This document shows positions 26,825 through 35,941 of a DNA stretch of 64,000 nucleotides, piece after piece. Position 1 is the stretch's first letter. The number at the start of each line of letters is the position of its first letter. A model generated the notes under the pieces. It did no database searches. It was given only the letters and a program-made list of their open reading frames with translations, and was not told the DNA's origin. Position numbers and translations under genes: made by a program. This DNA comes from Candidatus Barnesiella excrementavium (GTDB taxonomy: Bacteria > Bacteroidota > Bacteroidia > Bacteroidales > Barnesiellaceae), in NCBI GenBank assembly GCA_019115485.1, contig DXDM01000014.1:1-64000 (forward strand). The letters run 5' to 3'.

Positions 26825-28060
26825 TTACGCCTCGATTCCGAAGAGGTCTTTGAGAATAAGCCGGGTGGCCCCGGTGTGCGAGGCGATGTAGTGGCCGGCG
26901 TTGTGGCTGGCTGCGGCCAGGGCGTCGGGGTCGGAGAGCAGGCGGTCGGCCGTAGCGCGGAAGGCTTCGCCCGAGTCGATGGCAAATCCGCCTCCGCAGG
27001 CAATGAGTTCGAGAGCCTCCTTGAACCGGCGGTGGTTGGGCCCGAAGATGACGGGCAGGTCATAGACGGCGGCCTCGGCAATGTTGTGTATGCCGGCTCC
27101 GAATCCGCCTCCCACATAGGCCAGGGTGCCGTAGCGGTAGATCGACGAGAGCAGTCCGAAGCAGTCGATGATGAGGCAGTCGCACGTGGCGGCCGTGGCT
27201 TCGGTGGCTCGGGTGTAGCGCAGGGTGGGGCGTTTGAGCCGGCTTTCGATGAAGAGCAGGTGCGACTCGTGTATCTCGTGCGGAGCTATGATGAGCTTGA
27301 TGTCGTCGCGGTGGTTGAAGTAGTCGAGGATAAACTCCTCGTCTTTGGGCCACGAACTTCCGGCGATGAGTACCTTTTTCCCTTGTGCGAACGCCTCGAC
27401 AATGGGCAATTCCTTGGCCGACAGTCTGATGTCGCTCACGCGGTCGAAGCGGGTGTCGCCCACGACCGACACGTTGGTGATACCGATACCGGCCAGCAAC
27501 TGGCGCGACTGTTCGTTCTGGATATAGAGGTGGGTAAAGTTGCGCAAGATGCGGCGGAAATAGCCTCCGTAGAAACGGAAGAACACCTGGTTGGGACGGA
27601 AGATGGCCGAGATGCTGTATGTGGGGATATTCCGCCGTTTGAGCTCGTTGAGGTAGTTGGCCCAGAACTCATATTTGATGAAGATGGCCTGCGTGGGCCG
27701 GGTGAGGTCGAGGAATCGCTTGACATTGCCCGGCAGGTCGAAGGGGAGGTAGCACACGAGGTCGGCTCCCGGGTAGTTCTTGCGCACTTCGTAACCCGAG
27801 GGGGAGAAGAAGGTGAGCAGGATACGGGTGTCGGGCCGTGCCTTGCGAATGGCTTCGATGAGGGGACGCCCCTGTTCAAACTCGCCCAGCGACGAGGCGT
27901 GTATCCACAGGTAGCCGCCTTGCGGGTCGGCGTGTTGCGACAGGTAGTCGAAGATGCCCTTCTGCCCTTGCGTCAGTTTGCGGGCCTTGGCATTGCGCAT
28001 ACCGGCCAAAGCGACCAGTTGTTTATAGCAATATATTCCAAAATTATAAATCAGTTTCAT
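26825..28060 (-). CDS. waaA: 3-deoxy-D-manno-octulosonic acid transferase
   Basis: WIHASSLGEFEQGRPLIEAIRKARPDTRILLTFFSPSGYE; GGGFGAGIHNIAEAAVYDLPVIFGPNHRRFKEA. Confidence 0.95.
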   Translation of the reverse strand: MKLIYNFGIYCYKQLVALAGMRNAKARKLTQGQKGIFDYLSQHADPQGGYLWIHASSLGEFEQGRPLIEAIRKARPDTRILLTFFSPSGYEVRKNYPGADLVCYLPFDLPGNVKRFLDLTRPTQAIFIKYEFWANYLNELKRRNIPTYSISAIFRPNQVFFRFYGGYFRRILRNFTHLYIQNEQSRQLLAGIGITNVSVVGDTRFDRVSDIRLSAKELPIVEAFAQGKKVLIAGSSWPKDEEFILDYFNHRDDIKLIIAPHEIHESHLLFIESRLKRPTLRYTRATEATAATCDCLIIDCFGLLSSIYRYGTLAYVGGGFGAGIHNIAEAAVYDLPVIFGPNHRRFKEALELIACGGGFAIDSGEAFRATADRLLSDPDALAAASHNAGHYIASHTGATRLILKDLFGIEA

Positions 28061-28085
28061 AGTGAACGATTCTCCTCGTAACGGT

Positions 28086-29165
28086 TTACAAGATGTTTTT
28101 CAGATATCCCCGGCTTTTTGCCGTCTTCCGCTCTTTCCAGGCCTGGTCGTCGAGGTAGAACCGCAGGACGAGCTGCTGCTGGAAGTCGAGGTTCCCCGGC
28201 GTGTAGTGCAGGTTGAACGAGGCCAGACAGTTGAGATAGCTCTTGCGGAAGAGGTAGGCATATATGTCGGTGCGATTATAGGTCGGTGACTGATAGAAGG
28301 GGTCGCCCTGATTGAGCTGTGACCCCAACTGGGGGTAGAGCGGCATTTGCGCCCCGCCCTTGTAGAAGGTGTTGTGCAGCCCCAGGAATCGCCATTCGGC
28401 CCGCAGGTCGACAAGCAGACCTTGCGGGTGGTGCCAGGTGCCCACGTTGCGCAGCCGGTCGAGGCTGAGGTGATAGCCCGCTTTGAGCGTGAGCGTGTCG
28501 AGCGGGGTGCAGGGGGTGAGGTCCAGGCCCACGTAGGGACTGACGATGAGGTTGTCGGTCACGGTATAGCGGTCGTCCGAGTTACGCGGCCGGGCCAGGT
28601 GGTTCATCACCAGATGTCCCCCGGCAAAGAGATAGGGCAGAGGTTGCCACCGTCCGTTGAAGACCACCATGAAGGCCTCGCGTTTCACCTCGGTCTGTAC
28701 CTGACGCCAGTCGACGTAGAGCTCGGCAAACCCTTTGGGGTGTACATACTGGAAGAGGGCTCCCGCGATGTTGGGCCTGAAATAGGTGAGCGAGTCGTAT
28801 TGCAGTATGGCCGGTTCGTTCTCAATCAGCTGGGTGCGGGGGAACATACCCATCGACATGCGGAATCGCGGCGATGAGTAGCGGTAGTAGACCGTGGGGT
28901 GTATGCGGGCATTCTCGGTAGAGCCGTCGATGGGTTGTACCCACGAGGCTCCTGCCATGATGGCGCTGCGGCCGATGCGTACTCCTATCTCGGGCGAGAG
29001 TCGTGTGCCGAAAAGGGTTTGCGACTCGACCTTGGAGTAGCCATATTCTCGATTATCGAAGAAGGCCGTCATGTCGACACTCCACGCCACTTGCTGTGCC
29101 CGTGCCGGGAGCAGGGCGGCCAGTAGTGTGACAACAAGCAGTATGTGTGTGCGACGGCAACTCAT
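28086..29165 (-). CDS. Outer-membrane beta-barrel hypothetical protein
   Basis: [24 protein letters not shown] signal peptide; barrel-like YYRYSSPRFRMSMGMFPRTQ; start overlaps the gltX stop. Confidence 0.7.
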   Translation of the reverse strand: MSCRRTHILLVVTLLAALLPARAQQVAWSVDMTAFFDNREYGYSKVESQTLFGTRLSPEIGVRIGRSAIMAGASWVQPIDGSTENARIHPTVYYRYSSPRFRMSMGMFPRTQLIENEPAILQYDSLTYFRPNIAGALFQYVHPKGFAELYVDWRQVQTEVKREAFMVVFNGRWQPLPYLFAGGHLVMNHLARPRNSDDRYTVTDNLIVSPYVGLDLTPCTPLDTLTLKAGYHLSLDRLRNVGTWHHPQGLLVDLRAEWRFLGLHNTFYKGGAQMPLYPQLGSQLNQGDPFYQSPTYNRTDIYAYLFRKSYLNCLASFNLHYTPGNLDFQQQLVLRFYLDDQAWKERKTAKSRGYLKNIL

Positions 29166-30688
29166 CAACCCAGGTATTCGATAGCTCGTTCGATGCGTTT
29201 GATGGTCTCCTCTTTGCCCATGATTTCGGTGATGTCGAACATGTGCGGACCTTTGCATTCGCCCACTACGGCCAGACGGAAGGCGTTCATCACGTTGCCC
29301 AGGTGGTAGCCGTTGCGTTCGATCCAGTCGAGCACCACTTTCTCGGCGTGGGCCGACGAGAGGTCGTCGAGGTTGCGCAGAATCTCAATCAGTTCGCGCA
29401 TGATGGCGGGGGTATCTTCTTTCCAGCGTTTCTTGACCGATTTCTCTTCATAGCTGGTAGGCGCCACAAAGAAGAAGGCGGCCTGGTCCCACAGCTCCTT
29501 GACGAAACTTACCCGGCCTTTGACCAGCCCGATGATGCGGGCCACGGTGGCGGGGTCGGCCTCGATGCCTTTCTCTTTGAGAATGGGCATGAAGAGGGAG
29601 GTGAGCTCTTCGTTGCTCTTTTCCTGTATGTATTTATGGTTGAACCATTTGCCTTTTTCGTAGTCGAATTTGGCTCCGCTCTTGCTGCATTTTTCGAGCG
29701 AGAAGAGCTTGATGAGCTCGTCCATCGACAGAATCTCCTGGTCGTTGCCGGGGTTCCAGCCCAGCAGGGCGAGGAAATTGACCACAGCCTCGGGCAGGTA
29801 GCCCGACTCGCGGTAGCCCGACGACACTTCGCCCGTCTTGGGGTCGTGCCATTCGAGGGGGAATACGGGGAATCCCAACCGGTCGCCGTCGCGTTTGCTC
29901 AGTTTCCCTTTTCCGTCGGGTTTCAACAGCAGGGGCAGGTGGGCAAAGCGGGGCATCGTGTCTTCCCAGCCGAAGGCCCGGTAGAGCAGGACGTGCAGCG
30001 GGGCCGAGGGCAACCACTCTTCACCGCGAATCACGTGCGAGACGAGCATCAGGTGGTCGTCGACGATGTTGGCCAGGTGATAGGTGGGCAGGTTGTCGGC
30101 CGATTTGTAGAGCACCTTGTCGTCGAGAATCGACGAGTTGATGGTCACTTTGCCGCGAATGAGGTCGTCGACCACTACATCTTCGCCCGGTTCGATTTTG
30201 AACCGCACCACATACTGGGTGCCGTCGGCAATCAGTCGGTCTACCTCCTCCTTGCTCATCGTGAGCGAGTTGCGCATCTGCATGCGGGTCGAGGCGTCGT
30301 ATTGGAAGTTGGCGATTTCCTGACGTTTGGCTTCCAGCTCGGCCGGGGTGTCGAAGGCGATATAGGCTTTGCCGGCTTCGAGCAGCAGGTCTACATATTT
30401 GCGGTAAATCTCTTTCCGCTCCGATTGCCGGTAGGGACCGTAGTTGCCGCCGTAGCTCACCCCTTCGTCAAAGTGAATGCCCAGCCATTCGAGAGCCTCG
30501 ATGATGTAGGCCTCGGCACCGGGAACAAACCGTTGGGAGTCGGTGTCTTCGATACGGAAAATCAGGTCGCCATGGTGTTGCTTGGCAAACAGGTAGTTAT
30601 AGAGAGCGGTACGGACTCCGCCGATGTGCAAGGGGCCCGTGGGGCTGGGCGCGAAACGCACCCGTACTTTTCTTTCGGTCATATTCAT
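29165..30688 (-). CDS. gltX: Glutamyl-tRNA synthetase
   Basis: [47 protein letters not shown]. Confidence 0.97.
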   Translation of the reverse strand: MNMTERKVRVRFAPSPTGPLHIGGVRTALYNYLFAKQHHGDLIFRIEDTDSQRFVPGAEAYIIEALEWLGIHFDEGVSYGGNYGPYRQSERKEIYRKYVDLLLEAGKAYIAFDTPAELEAKRQEIANFQYDASTRMQMRNSLTMSKEEVDRLIADGTQYVVRFKIEPGEDVVVDDLIRGKVTINSSILDDKVLYKSADNLPTYHLANIVDDHLMLVSHVIRGEEWLPSAPLHVLLYRAFGWEDTMPRFAHLPLLLKPDGKGKLSKRDGDRLGFPVFPLEWHDPKTGEVSSGYRESGYLPEAVVNFLALLGWNPGNDQEILSMDELIKLFSLEKCSKSGAKFDYEKGKWFNHKYIQEKSNEELTSLFMPILKEKGIEADPATVARIIGLVKGRVSFVKELWDQAAFFFVAPTSYEEKSVKKRWKEDTPAIMRELIEILRNLDDLSSAHAEKVVLDWIERNGYHLGNVMNAFRLAVVGECKGPHMFDITEIMGKEETIKRIERAIEYLG

Positions 30689-30768
30689 AGGGTTGAAAAA
30701 CTCGGCAAAATTAAACATTTTTTTTGATTTAGCCTATACGCCTGCCCTATATTATAGGGGGCGAGGGG

Positions 30769-30972
30769 CTAATCGTTCAGTTCGTTCAGGATTTTCTGCA
30801 AGGCTTCGTCGGTCTCGAAGAGCTTCGACTTGCAGAATTTGAGCAGTTCGAGCGAACGGGCGGTGCACTTTTGCAGCTCGTCGATTTCGTACTCGTTGTT
30901 TTGCAGTTTGGTGACAATCGATTCCAACTCGGCTATCGCCTGGGCATAGGAGATTTCGGTTTTCTTGGCCAT
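30769..30972 (-). CDS. xseB: Exodeoxyribonuclease VII small subunit
   Basis: ISYAQAIAELESIVTKLQNNEYEIDELQKCTARSLELLKFCKSKLFETDEALQKIL. Confidence 0.95.
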   Translation of the reverse strand: MAKKTEISYAQAIAELESIVTKLQNNEYEIDELQKCTARSLELLKFCKSKLFETDEALQKILNELND

Positions 30973-30980
30973 ATCGGTAT

Positions 30981-32246
30981 CTATTTGGTTTTCGAGAATT
31001 GGGTGGTTTCGACCCGGCTGACGACCGAGCCGTCGGCCAGCAGGGTCTCTATGGTCTCGCCGGGGGCGAGGTTGGTCACGCTCTTGACGACGTGTCCCTG
31101 ATGCAGGGTGAGGCTATACCCCCGTTGCAACAGCGATTGGGGCGAGACTAGCTCGACGGTCGTTGCCAGTTGGTCGAGGCGGGAGCGCTCGGCGTCGAGG
31201 CGGGAGCGCAGGGCATGCTTTATCTGTTCGAGCCACAGCTCGGATTTGTGCCGCTCGTTCAGAATGCGCCGTTCGACCAGCATCGGCAGGGCCGACGTGG
31301 TGCGTTGCAGTGTCTGTTTCTCGCGTTGCAGCCGGTCGCGCACCGCTTCGCTTATCGAGAGGGATAGCCCGGCTACGTGGAGGTCGGCTTCGTGCAGGCG
31401 GGCGATAATCCACTCGGCGGCGGCTGTCGGGGTCTTGACCCGGGTATTGGCCACCAGGTCGATGACGGTGTCGTCGCGTTCGTGGCCGATGCCGGTGATG
31501 ACGGGCAGGGGGAACTGGGCTACGTTGGCGGCCAGCGGGTAGCTGTCGAAGCTGTTGAGGTCGGAGGTGGCACCTCCGCCCCGAATGATGACCACGCCGT
31601 CGAACAGCTCCTCGTGGCAGGCAATGCGGTCGAGCGCCTCGATAATGGAGCGTTCGGTCTGCTCGCCCTGCATCGAGGCGGGGAAGAGCACCGTGTAGAC
31701 GCGGTAGCCGTAAGGGTTGTTCTGCAACTGGTTCATGAAGTCGCCATACCCGGCGGCTGAGGGGGAGGAGATGATGGCAAACCGTTGCGGCAGCGGCGGC
31801 CATGCAAGCTCCTTGTTCATGTCGGCCACCCCTTCGTCGCGCAGTTGTTGCAAGATGGCTGCCCTGCGGCGGGCGGCATCGCCCAGGGTGTAGGTGGGGT
31901 CGATGTCGTGAATGGTGAGGCTGTATCCGTACAGTTCGTGGAAGACGGGCGAGACCAGGACCAGAATCTTGATGCCGGAGGTGAAGAGTTGCCCGGTCGA
32001 TTGCTCGAACCAGGGTCGCAACAGTCTGAACGTGGTGGCCCATATCGTGGCCCGGGCTTTGGCCACGGTCCGTCCCGTGGATTCCTCCTTTTCAATGAGT
32101 TCGAGGTAGCAGTGGCCCGAGGGGTGTATGCGGGCCTCGCTGATTTCGGCCCGTACCCAGTAGCGCTCGGGCAGGGCCTCCTGCAAGGCGTCGCGCACGC
32201 GGGCATTCAGTTCGAGCAGGGAGAATTCTTTTCGTCCGGCCGTCAT
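30981..32246 (-). CDS. xseA: Exodeoxyribonuclease VII large subunit
   Basis: From MTAGRKEFSLLELNARVRDALQEALPERYWVRAEISE; FDGVVIIRGGGATSDLNSFDSYPLAANVAQFPLPVITGIGHERDDTVIDLVANTRVKTPTAAAEWI. Confidence 0.95.
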   Translation of the reverse strand: MTAGRKEFSLLELNARVRDALQEALPERYWVRAEISEARIHPSGHCYLELIEKEESTGRTVAKARATIWATTFRLLRPWFEQSTGQLFTSGIKILVLVSPVFHELYGYSLTIHDIDPTYTLGDAARRRAAILQQLRDEGVADMNKELAWPPLPQRFAIISSPSAAGYGDFMNQLQNNPYGYRVYTVLFPASMQGEQTERSIIEALDRIACHEELFDGVVIIRGGGATSDLNSFDSYPLAANVAQFPLPVITGIGHERDDTVIDLVANTRVKTPTAAAEWIIARLHEADLHVAGLSLSISEAVRDRLQREKQTLQRTTSALPMLVERRILNERHKSELWLEQIKHALRSRLDAERSRLDQLATTVELVSPQSLLQRGYSLTLHQGHVVKSVTNLAPGETIETLLADGSVVSRVETTQFSKTK

Positions 32247-33844
32247 AAGCGTTGTATCTTTTGAGTCCAACAAAACTGTCGGCCTCGGGCCGACAGGAGA
32301 TATATACCGGGTTTCAACCCGGTGAGGTCGAGTGCGTCTCCTTCGCAGAGGCGATGCGTTTGCACCAGCGAGCCTCCTGCGTGGTAGATGCGCAGGTCGA
32401 TATACTCTTCGCCGGCAGGTAATGCCGTGACCGAGATGACGGGGCTCCCCTCGCGGTAGGCGAGTTGCAGCGGAGCGTCGGTCGTGCGGGCGGTCTCTAT
32501 GGCTGCCCCCTGACGGTAGGCGGCGTAGAAGTCGGGAATGCCGTAGCCCAGCAGCGAGTCGGGCGTGAGGTATTGCGAACTGTTTTGTCGAATGAGCGAG
32601 ATGATTTCCCGGGCCGACAGCTGCGGCAGGGCCTGCCACAGACAGGCGGTGAGTCCGGCCACGATGGGAGCCGAAAACGAGGTGCCGTTTTTCAGTTGCA
32701 GTTGGCCGTCGGGGTTGATGGTGGCCGCGGCGGCACCGATAGCCACCACGTCGGGTTTCACACGTCCGTCGGCCGTGGGGCCGGCACCCGAGAAGTTGGC
32801 CGGACGGCCGTCAGCACCGACGGCCCCCACGGTGAGTATACCCGCTACATCGGCGGGAACGGTTATCTTTTCCCAATCGTTTATCCGTTCGTTCCCGGCA
32901 CTCACCACGATGAGCAGACCTTTTTCTACTCCTCGTGCAGCCGCCTGCGAGATGAAGGTGGTGTGTCCGTCCAGGTCGTCCCAGGTGTGGTCGTATCGGC
33001 TGTCGTCAAACCGGGAGTATCCCAGCGACGAGGTGACGACGTCGACCCCCAGGCTGTCGGCATATTCGAGCGCCGCCGCCCAGTAGTCCTCTTCGGCAGG
33101 ATACTCGGTGGCCGTATCTTCCGACCGCAACAGCCAGTATGCGGCTTGCGGGGCCGTACCGATGAACTGGTTGCTGTCGTTCACCAGCAGGGTCGAGAGT
33201 ACCGACGAGCCGTGGCTGTCGCCGTTGCGGAAGTCCATCGTTTCGTCGATGAAATCGTGTACCCCCACGATGCGGTCGGGGTCGAACCGCGGGTTGCGGT
33301 CGGCATTGAGAAAGCCTCCGTCGATGACGGCGATGGTCATGCCCTCGCCGCGGAATCCTGCCTGGTGCAGCCGATTGCCGTTGTGCAGCGCAATCTGTTG
33401 GGCTGCGTCGCCGTAGATTGAAAGAGGGTCGGTCTCGACCGACTTCTTGCGGGGGCTGACAAGGCTGCCGGCCGGTTGTACGGGAGAGCCCAGCCGGTCG
33501 AAGCGGGCGACGAAGGGGAGGTGCTCGATGGCACTGAGCCGGGAGGTATCGGTAAGAGCAACGGTGGCCGTGTTGAGCCATTTCGAGGTGGCCAGGATGC
33601 AGGCCCCTTCCTCCGACAGCCGTTTCAGCCGGGAGGGGGAGACGGGCAGGTCGGTCGAGTCGATGGCAATGCCGTATTTCTGCCGGTGTTCCAGGGCTCG
33701 TGACGACAGAAACTGCTCGGGCCTGTCGAGCGAACAGGCCGACTCGCCCTTGTCGGTGAACCAGATGCGGTAGTGTTGCTCTTGTGCCCGGCCGCCGAGG
33801 AGCATCGTGAGGAGCAGTAGTGCGGTGTAGAGGCGTCGTTTCAT
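32243..33844 (-). CDS. S8 (subtilisin-family) serine peptidase with T9SS-like C-terminus
   Basis: Catalytic motifs IAVIDGGF, GDSHGSSV, NGTSFSAPIVAGL; C-term LTGLKPGIYLLSARGRQFCWTQKIQRL; start MKRRLYTALLLLTMLLGGRAQ overlaps the mnmA stop. Confidence 0.9.
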   Translation of the reverse strand: MKRRLYTALLLLTMLLGGRAQEQHYRIWFTDKGESACSLDRPEQFLSSRALEHRQKYGIAIDSTDLPVSPSRLKRLSEEGACILATSKWLNTATVALTDTSRLSAIEHLPFVARFDRLGSPVQPAGSLVSPRKKSVETDPLSIYGDAAQQIALHNGNRLHQAGFRGEGMTIAVIDGGFLNADRNPRFDPDRIVGVHDFIDETMDFRNGDSHGSSVLSTLLVNDSNQFIGTAPQAAYWLLRSEDTATEYPAEEDYWAAALEYADSLGVDVVTSSLGYSRFDDSRYDHTWDDLDGHTTFISQAAARGVEKGLLIVVSAGNERINDWEKITVPADVAGILTVGAVGADGRPANFSGAGPTADGRVKPDVVAIGAAAATINPDGQLQLKNGTSFSAPIVAGLTACLWQALPQLSAREIISLIRQNSSQYLTPDSLLGYGIPDFYAAYRQGAAIETARTTDAPLQLAYREGSPVISVTALPAGEEYIDLRIYHAGGSLVQTHRLCEGDALDLTGLKPGIYLLSARGRQFCWTQKIQRL

Positions 33845-34959
33845 GCTTTGTATTTTTTCAACAGCCGTTGGTCGGCGATGATGCCGCCGCCGATGACGGC
33901 GTTGTCGCGGTAGATGACGGCCGATTGTCCCGGAGTGACTGCCGAGGCCTCCTGCTCGAAGCAGACGAGCCATTCGCCCGGGGTATCGCCCGGTTGCAGG
34001 GTGGCTGGTATGGCCGCGCTGCGGTAACGAATCTGTACCTCGACGGGACCCGCCTCGGCCAGGATACCCTCGTGCGCTTCGCGCACGTCGGTGATGACCA
34101 TGCGACGGGTGAGCAGCTCTTCGCGATCGCCCAGCCGGATTGTGTTTTTTATCGGGTTGATGCGGGTGACAAACATGGGTTTGCCCAGGGCAATCTCCAA
34201 TCCTTTGCGCTGCCCGATGGTGTAGAAGGGGAATCCCTTGTGCTGTCCCAGTTTGCGGCCGGTGGAGTCGACAAAGAATCCTCCACCCACCTGACGGTCG
34301 AGGTCGGGCAGCTGTTCGCGCAGGAAATCGCGGTAGTCGCCCGGAATGAAGCACACCTCCATGCTCTCCTTCTTCTCCACCTTCTCGTGGAAACCCTTGC
34401 CCTCGACATATCCCTTTATCTCCTCCTTGGTGATTCCACCCAGCGGGAAGATTGTGCGCGAGAGCTCCTCCTGTCCCAGCCGCCACAAGAAATACGACTG
34501 GTCCTTCTTCTTGTCGGCACCCCGGGCCAGCACCCGGTAGCCGTCGCGGTCGAGTATGCGGGCGTAGTGACCGGTAGCCACCCACGAGCAGTTCAGCCGG
34601 TCAGCCTCCTGCAAGAGGTAGTGCCACTTGAATTGCCGGTTGCACATGACGCAGGGATTGGGCGTGTTGCCTTTGAGGTATTCGTCGATAAAACTTTTTA
34701 TAATCGTGTTTCTGAACTCTTCACGTACATCGAGAATGTGGTGTTCGATACCTATTTTCTCGGCCAAGTCGCGGGCTTCGAGAGCAAATTGGGGAATCGT
34801 CTGTCCTTCGTGGGGGAAATGGCGCGGCAGGTCCCACATGCGCATGGTGAGTCCCACGACCTCGTAACCCTGTTCCTGTAAAATCATGCAGGTGGCAGAG
34901 CTGTCGATGCCACCGCTCATGCCTACCAATACTCGTTTGTTGGATTCTTTTTGTTTCAT
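33841..34959 (-). CDS. mnmA: tRNA 2-thiouridine(34) synthase
   Basis: KRVLVGMSGGIDSSATCMILQEQGYEVVGLTMRMW; NPCVMCNRQFKWHYLL; GHYARI. Confidence 0.97.
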   Translation of the reverse strand: MKQKESNKRVLVGMSGGIDSSATCMILQEQGYEVVGLTMRMWDLPRHFPHEGQTIPQFALEARDLAEKIGIEHHILDVREEFRNTIIKSFIDEYLKGNTPNPCVMCNRQFKWHYLLQEADRLNCSWVATGHYARILDRDGYRVLARGADKKKDQSYFLWRLGQEELSRTIFPLGGITKEEIKGYVEGKGFHEKVEKKESMEVCFIPGDYRDFLREQLPDLDRQVGGGFFVDSTGRKLGQHKGFPFYTIGQRKGLEIALGKPMFVTRINPIKNTIRLGDREELLTRRMVITDVREAHEGILAEAGPVEVQIRYRSAAIPATLQPGDTPGEWLVCFEQEASAVTPGQSAVIYRDNAVIGGGIIADQRLLKKYKA

Positions 34960-35049
34960 ATTGCTACAAAAGTAACGAACTTTTGCGAGGCAATCGGCAA
35001 TAATCTTCTAAAAAACATATAAATGAAGCGTGTTAAAAAATGAGTAGTT

Positions 35050-35081
35050 TTTGGGTATTTAAGTAAAAAAAGATACCTTTG
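35050..35081 (+). promoter_or_regulatory. Promoter of the 6S-like RNA
   Basis: TTTG-N20-TACCTTTG, consensus Bacteroidetes -33/-7 with no ORF immediately downstream. Confidence 0.75.
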
Positions 35082-35087
35082 AAAAAA

Positions 35088-35276
35088 TATTGGGAATAAA
35101 AGCGTTTAGAATATTACCTCTATTCGGAATCAGCAAAATTCTTTTTAGGTGGGGTAATAGACAACTAAACGCCTGCGCTTGTACGTACACAAGCGTGGGC
35201 TGGTTGTTTATCCACCTAAGGTTTTTGCTGGACCTCGAATAGGATAAACCATCGGGCTCACGCTTCTTTATTTTTA
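35088..35276 (+). ncRNA. ssrS: 6S RNA-like / Bacteroidales-1-like rod-shaped ncRNA
   Basis: Nested long-range pairings: AATAAAAGCG/CGCTTCTTTATT, GTTTA/TAAAC, CTATTCG/CGAATAG, CAGCAAAA/TTTTTGCTG, TTAGGTGG/CCACCTAA, ATAGACAAC/GTTGTTTAT, apical CGCTTGT/ACAAGCG. Confidence 0.7.
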
Positions 35277-35461
35277 AAGCTTTGCGAACCGTATTCGGGT
35301 GGACTGTAAGAGGGGATTCATATCTTATTTCTGCGAGTTGTCATAATGAATGAGGCAATACAAACTACTTATTGGGTCATAGTTTGTGTGTGCCTGTGAA
35401 TTTTTCAGGTTGAAACAGCGCAGAAAGGCGGGGAGAAAGTTGTGTTTGACTTTCTTTCCGC

Positions 35462-35941
35462 CTATTGTTTTTCGAGCAGTACCACAGCGTAGGCCGAGAT
35501 GCCCTCTTCCCGACCGGTAAATCCCAGCCGTTCGGTAGTCGTGGCTTTGATCGAGATGTTGTCGGGGTCGATGCCCATGCAGGCGGCCAGGGTCTGTTGC
35601 ATGGTCGGTATGTGGGGGTTGAGTTTGGGGCGTTCGGCACAGACGGTAATATCGGCATTGCCTATGGTGTAGCCTTTATCCCGTATGAGTTCTACGGTCT
35701 TTTTCAGCAGAATCTTGCTGTCGATGCCGGCATATTCGCCCGCCGTGTCGGGGAAGTGATACCCGATGTCGCGCAGGTTGGCCGCTCCCAGCAGGGCGTC
35801 GCACAAGGCGTGAATCAACACGTCGGCATCGGAGTGGCCCAGCAGCCCCAGCGTGTGGTCGATGCGAATGCCGCCCAGCCACAGTTCCCGACCTTCGACC
35901 AGCCGGTGCACGTCAAATCCAAATCCTACTCGTGTTTTCAT
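35462..35941 (-). CDS. ispF: 2-C-methyl-D-erythritol 2,4-cyclodiphosphate synthase
   Basis: RVGFGFDVHRLVEGRELWLGGIRIDHTLGLLGHSDADVLIHALCDALLGAANLRDIGYHFPDT. Confidence 0.97.
   Translation of the reverse strand: MKTRVGFGFDVHRLVEGRELWLGGIRIDHTLGLLGHSDADVLIHALCDALLGAANLRDIGYHFPDTAGEYAGIDSKILLKKTVELIRDKGYTIGNADITVCAERPKLNPHIPTMQQTLAACMGIDPDNISIKATTTERLGFTGREEGISAYAVVLLEKQ

Noticed and set aside
29147-30727. 526-aa plus-strand ORF antisense to gltX
   Set aside because: Complement of a well-supported glutamyl-tRNA synthetase; no recognisable motifs of its own.
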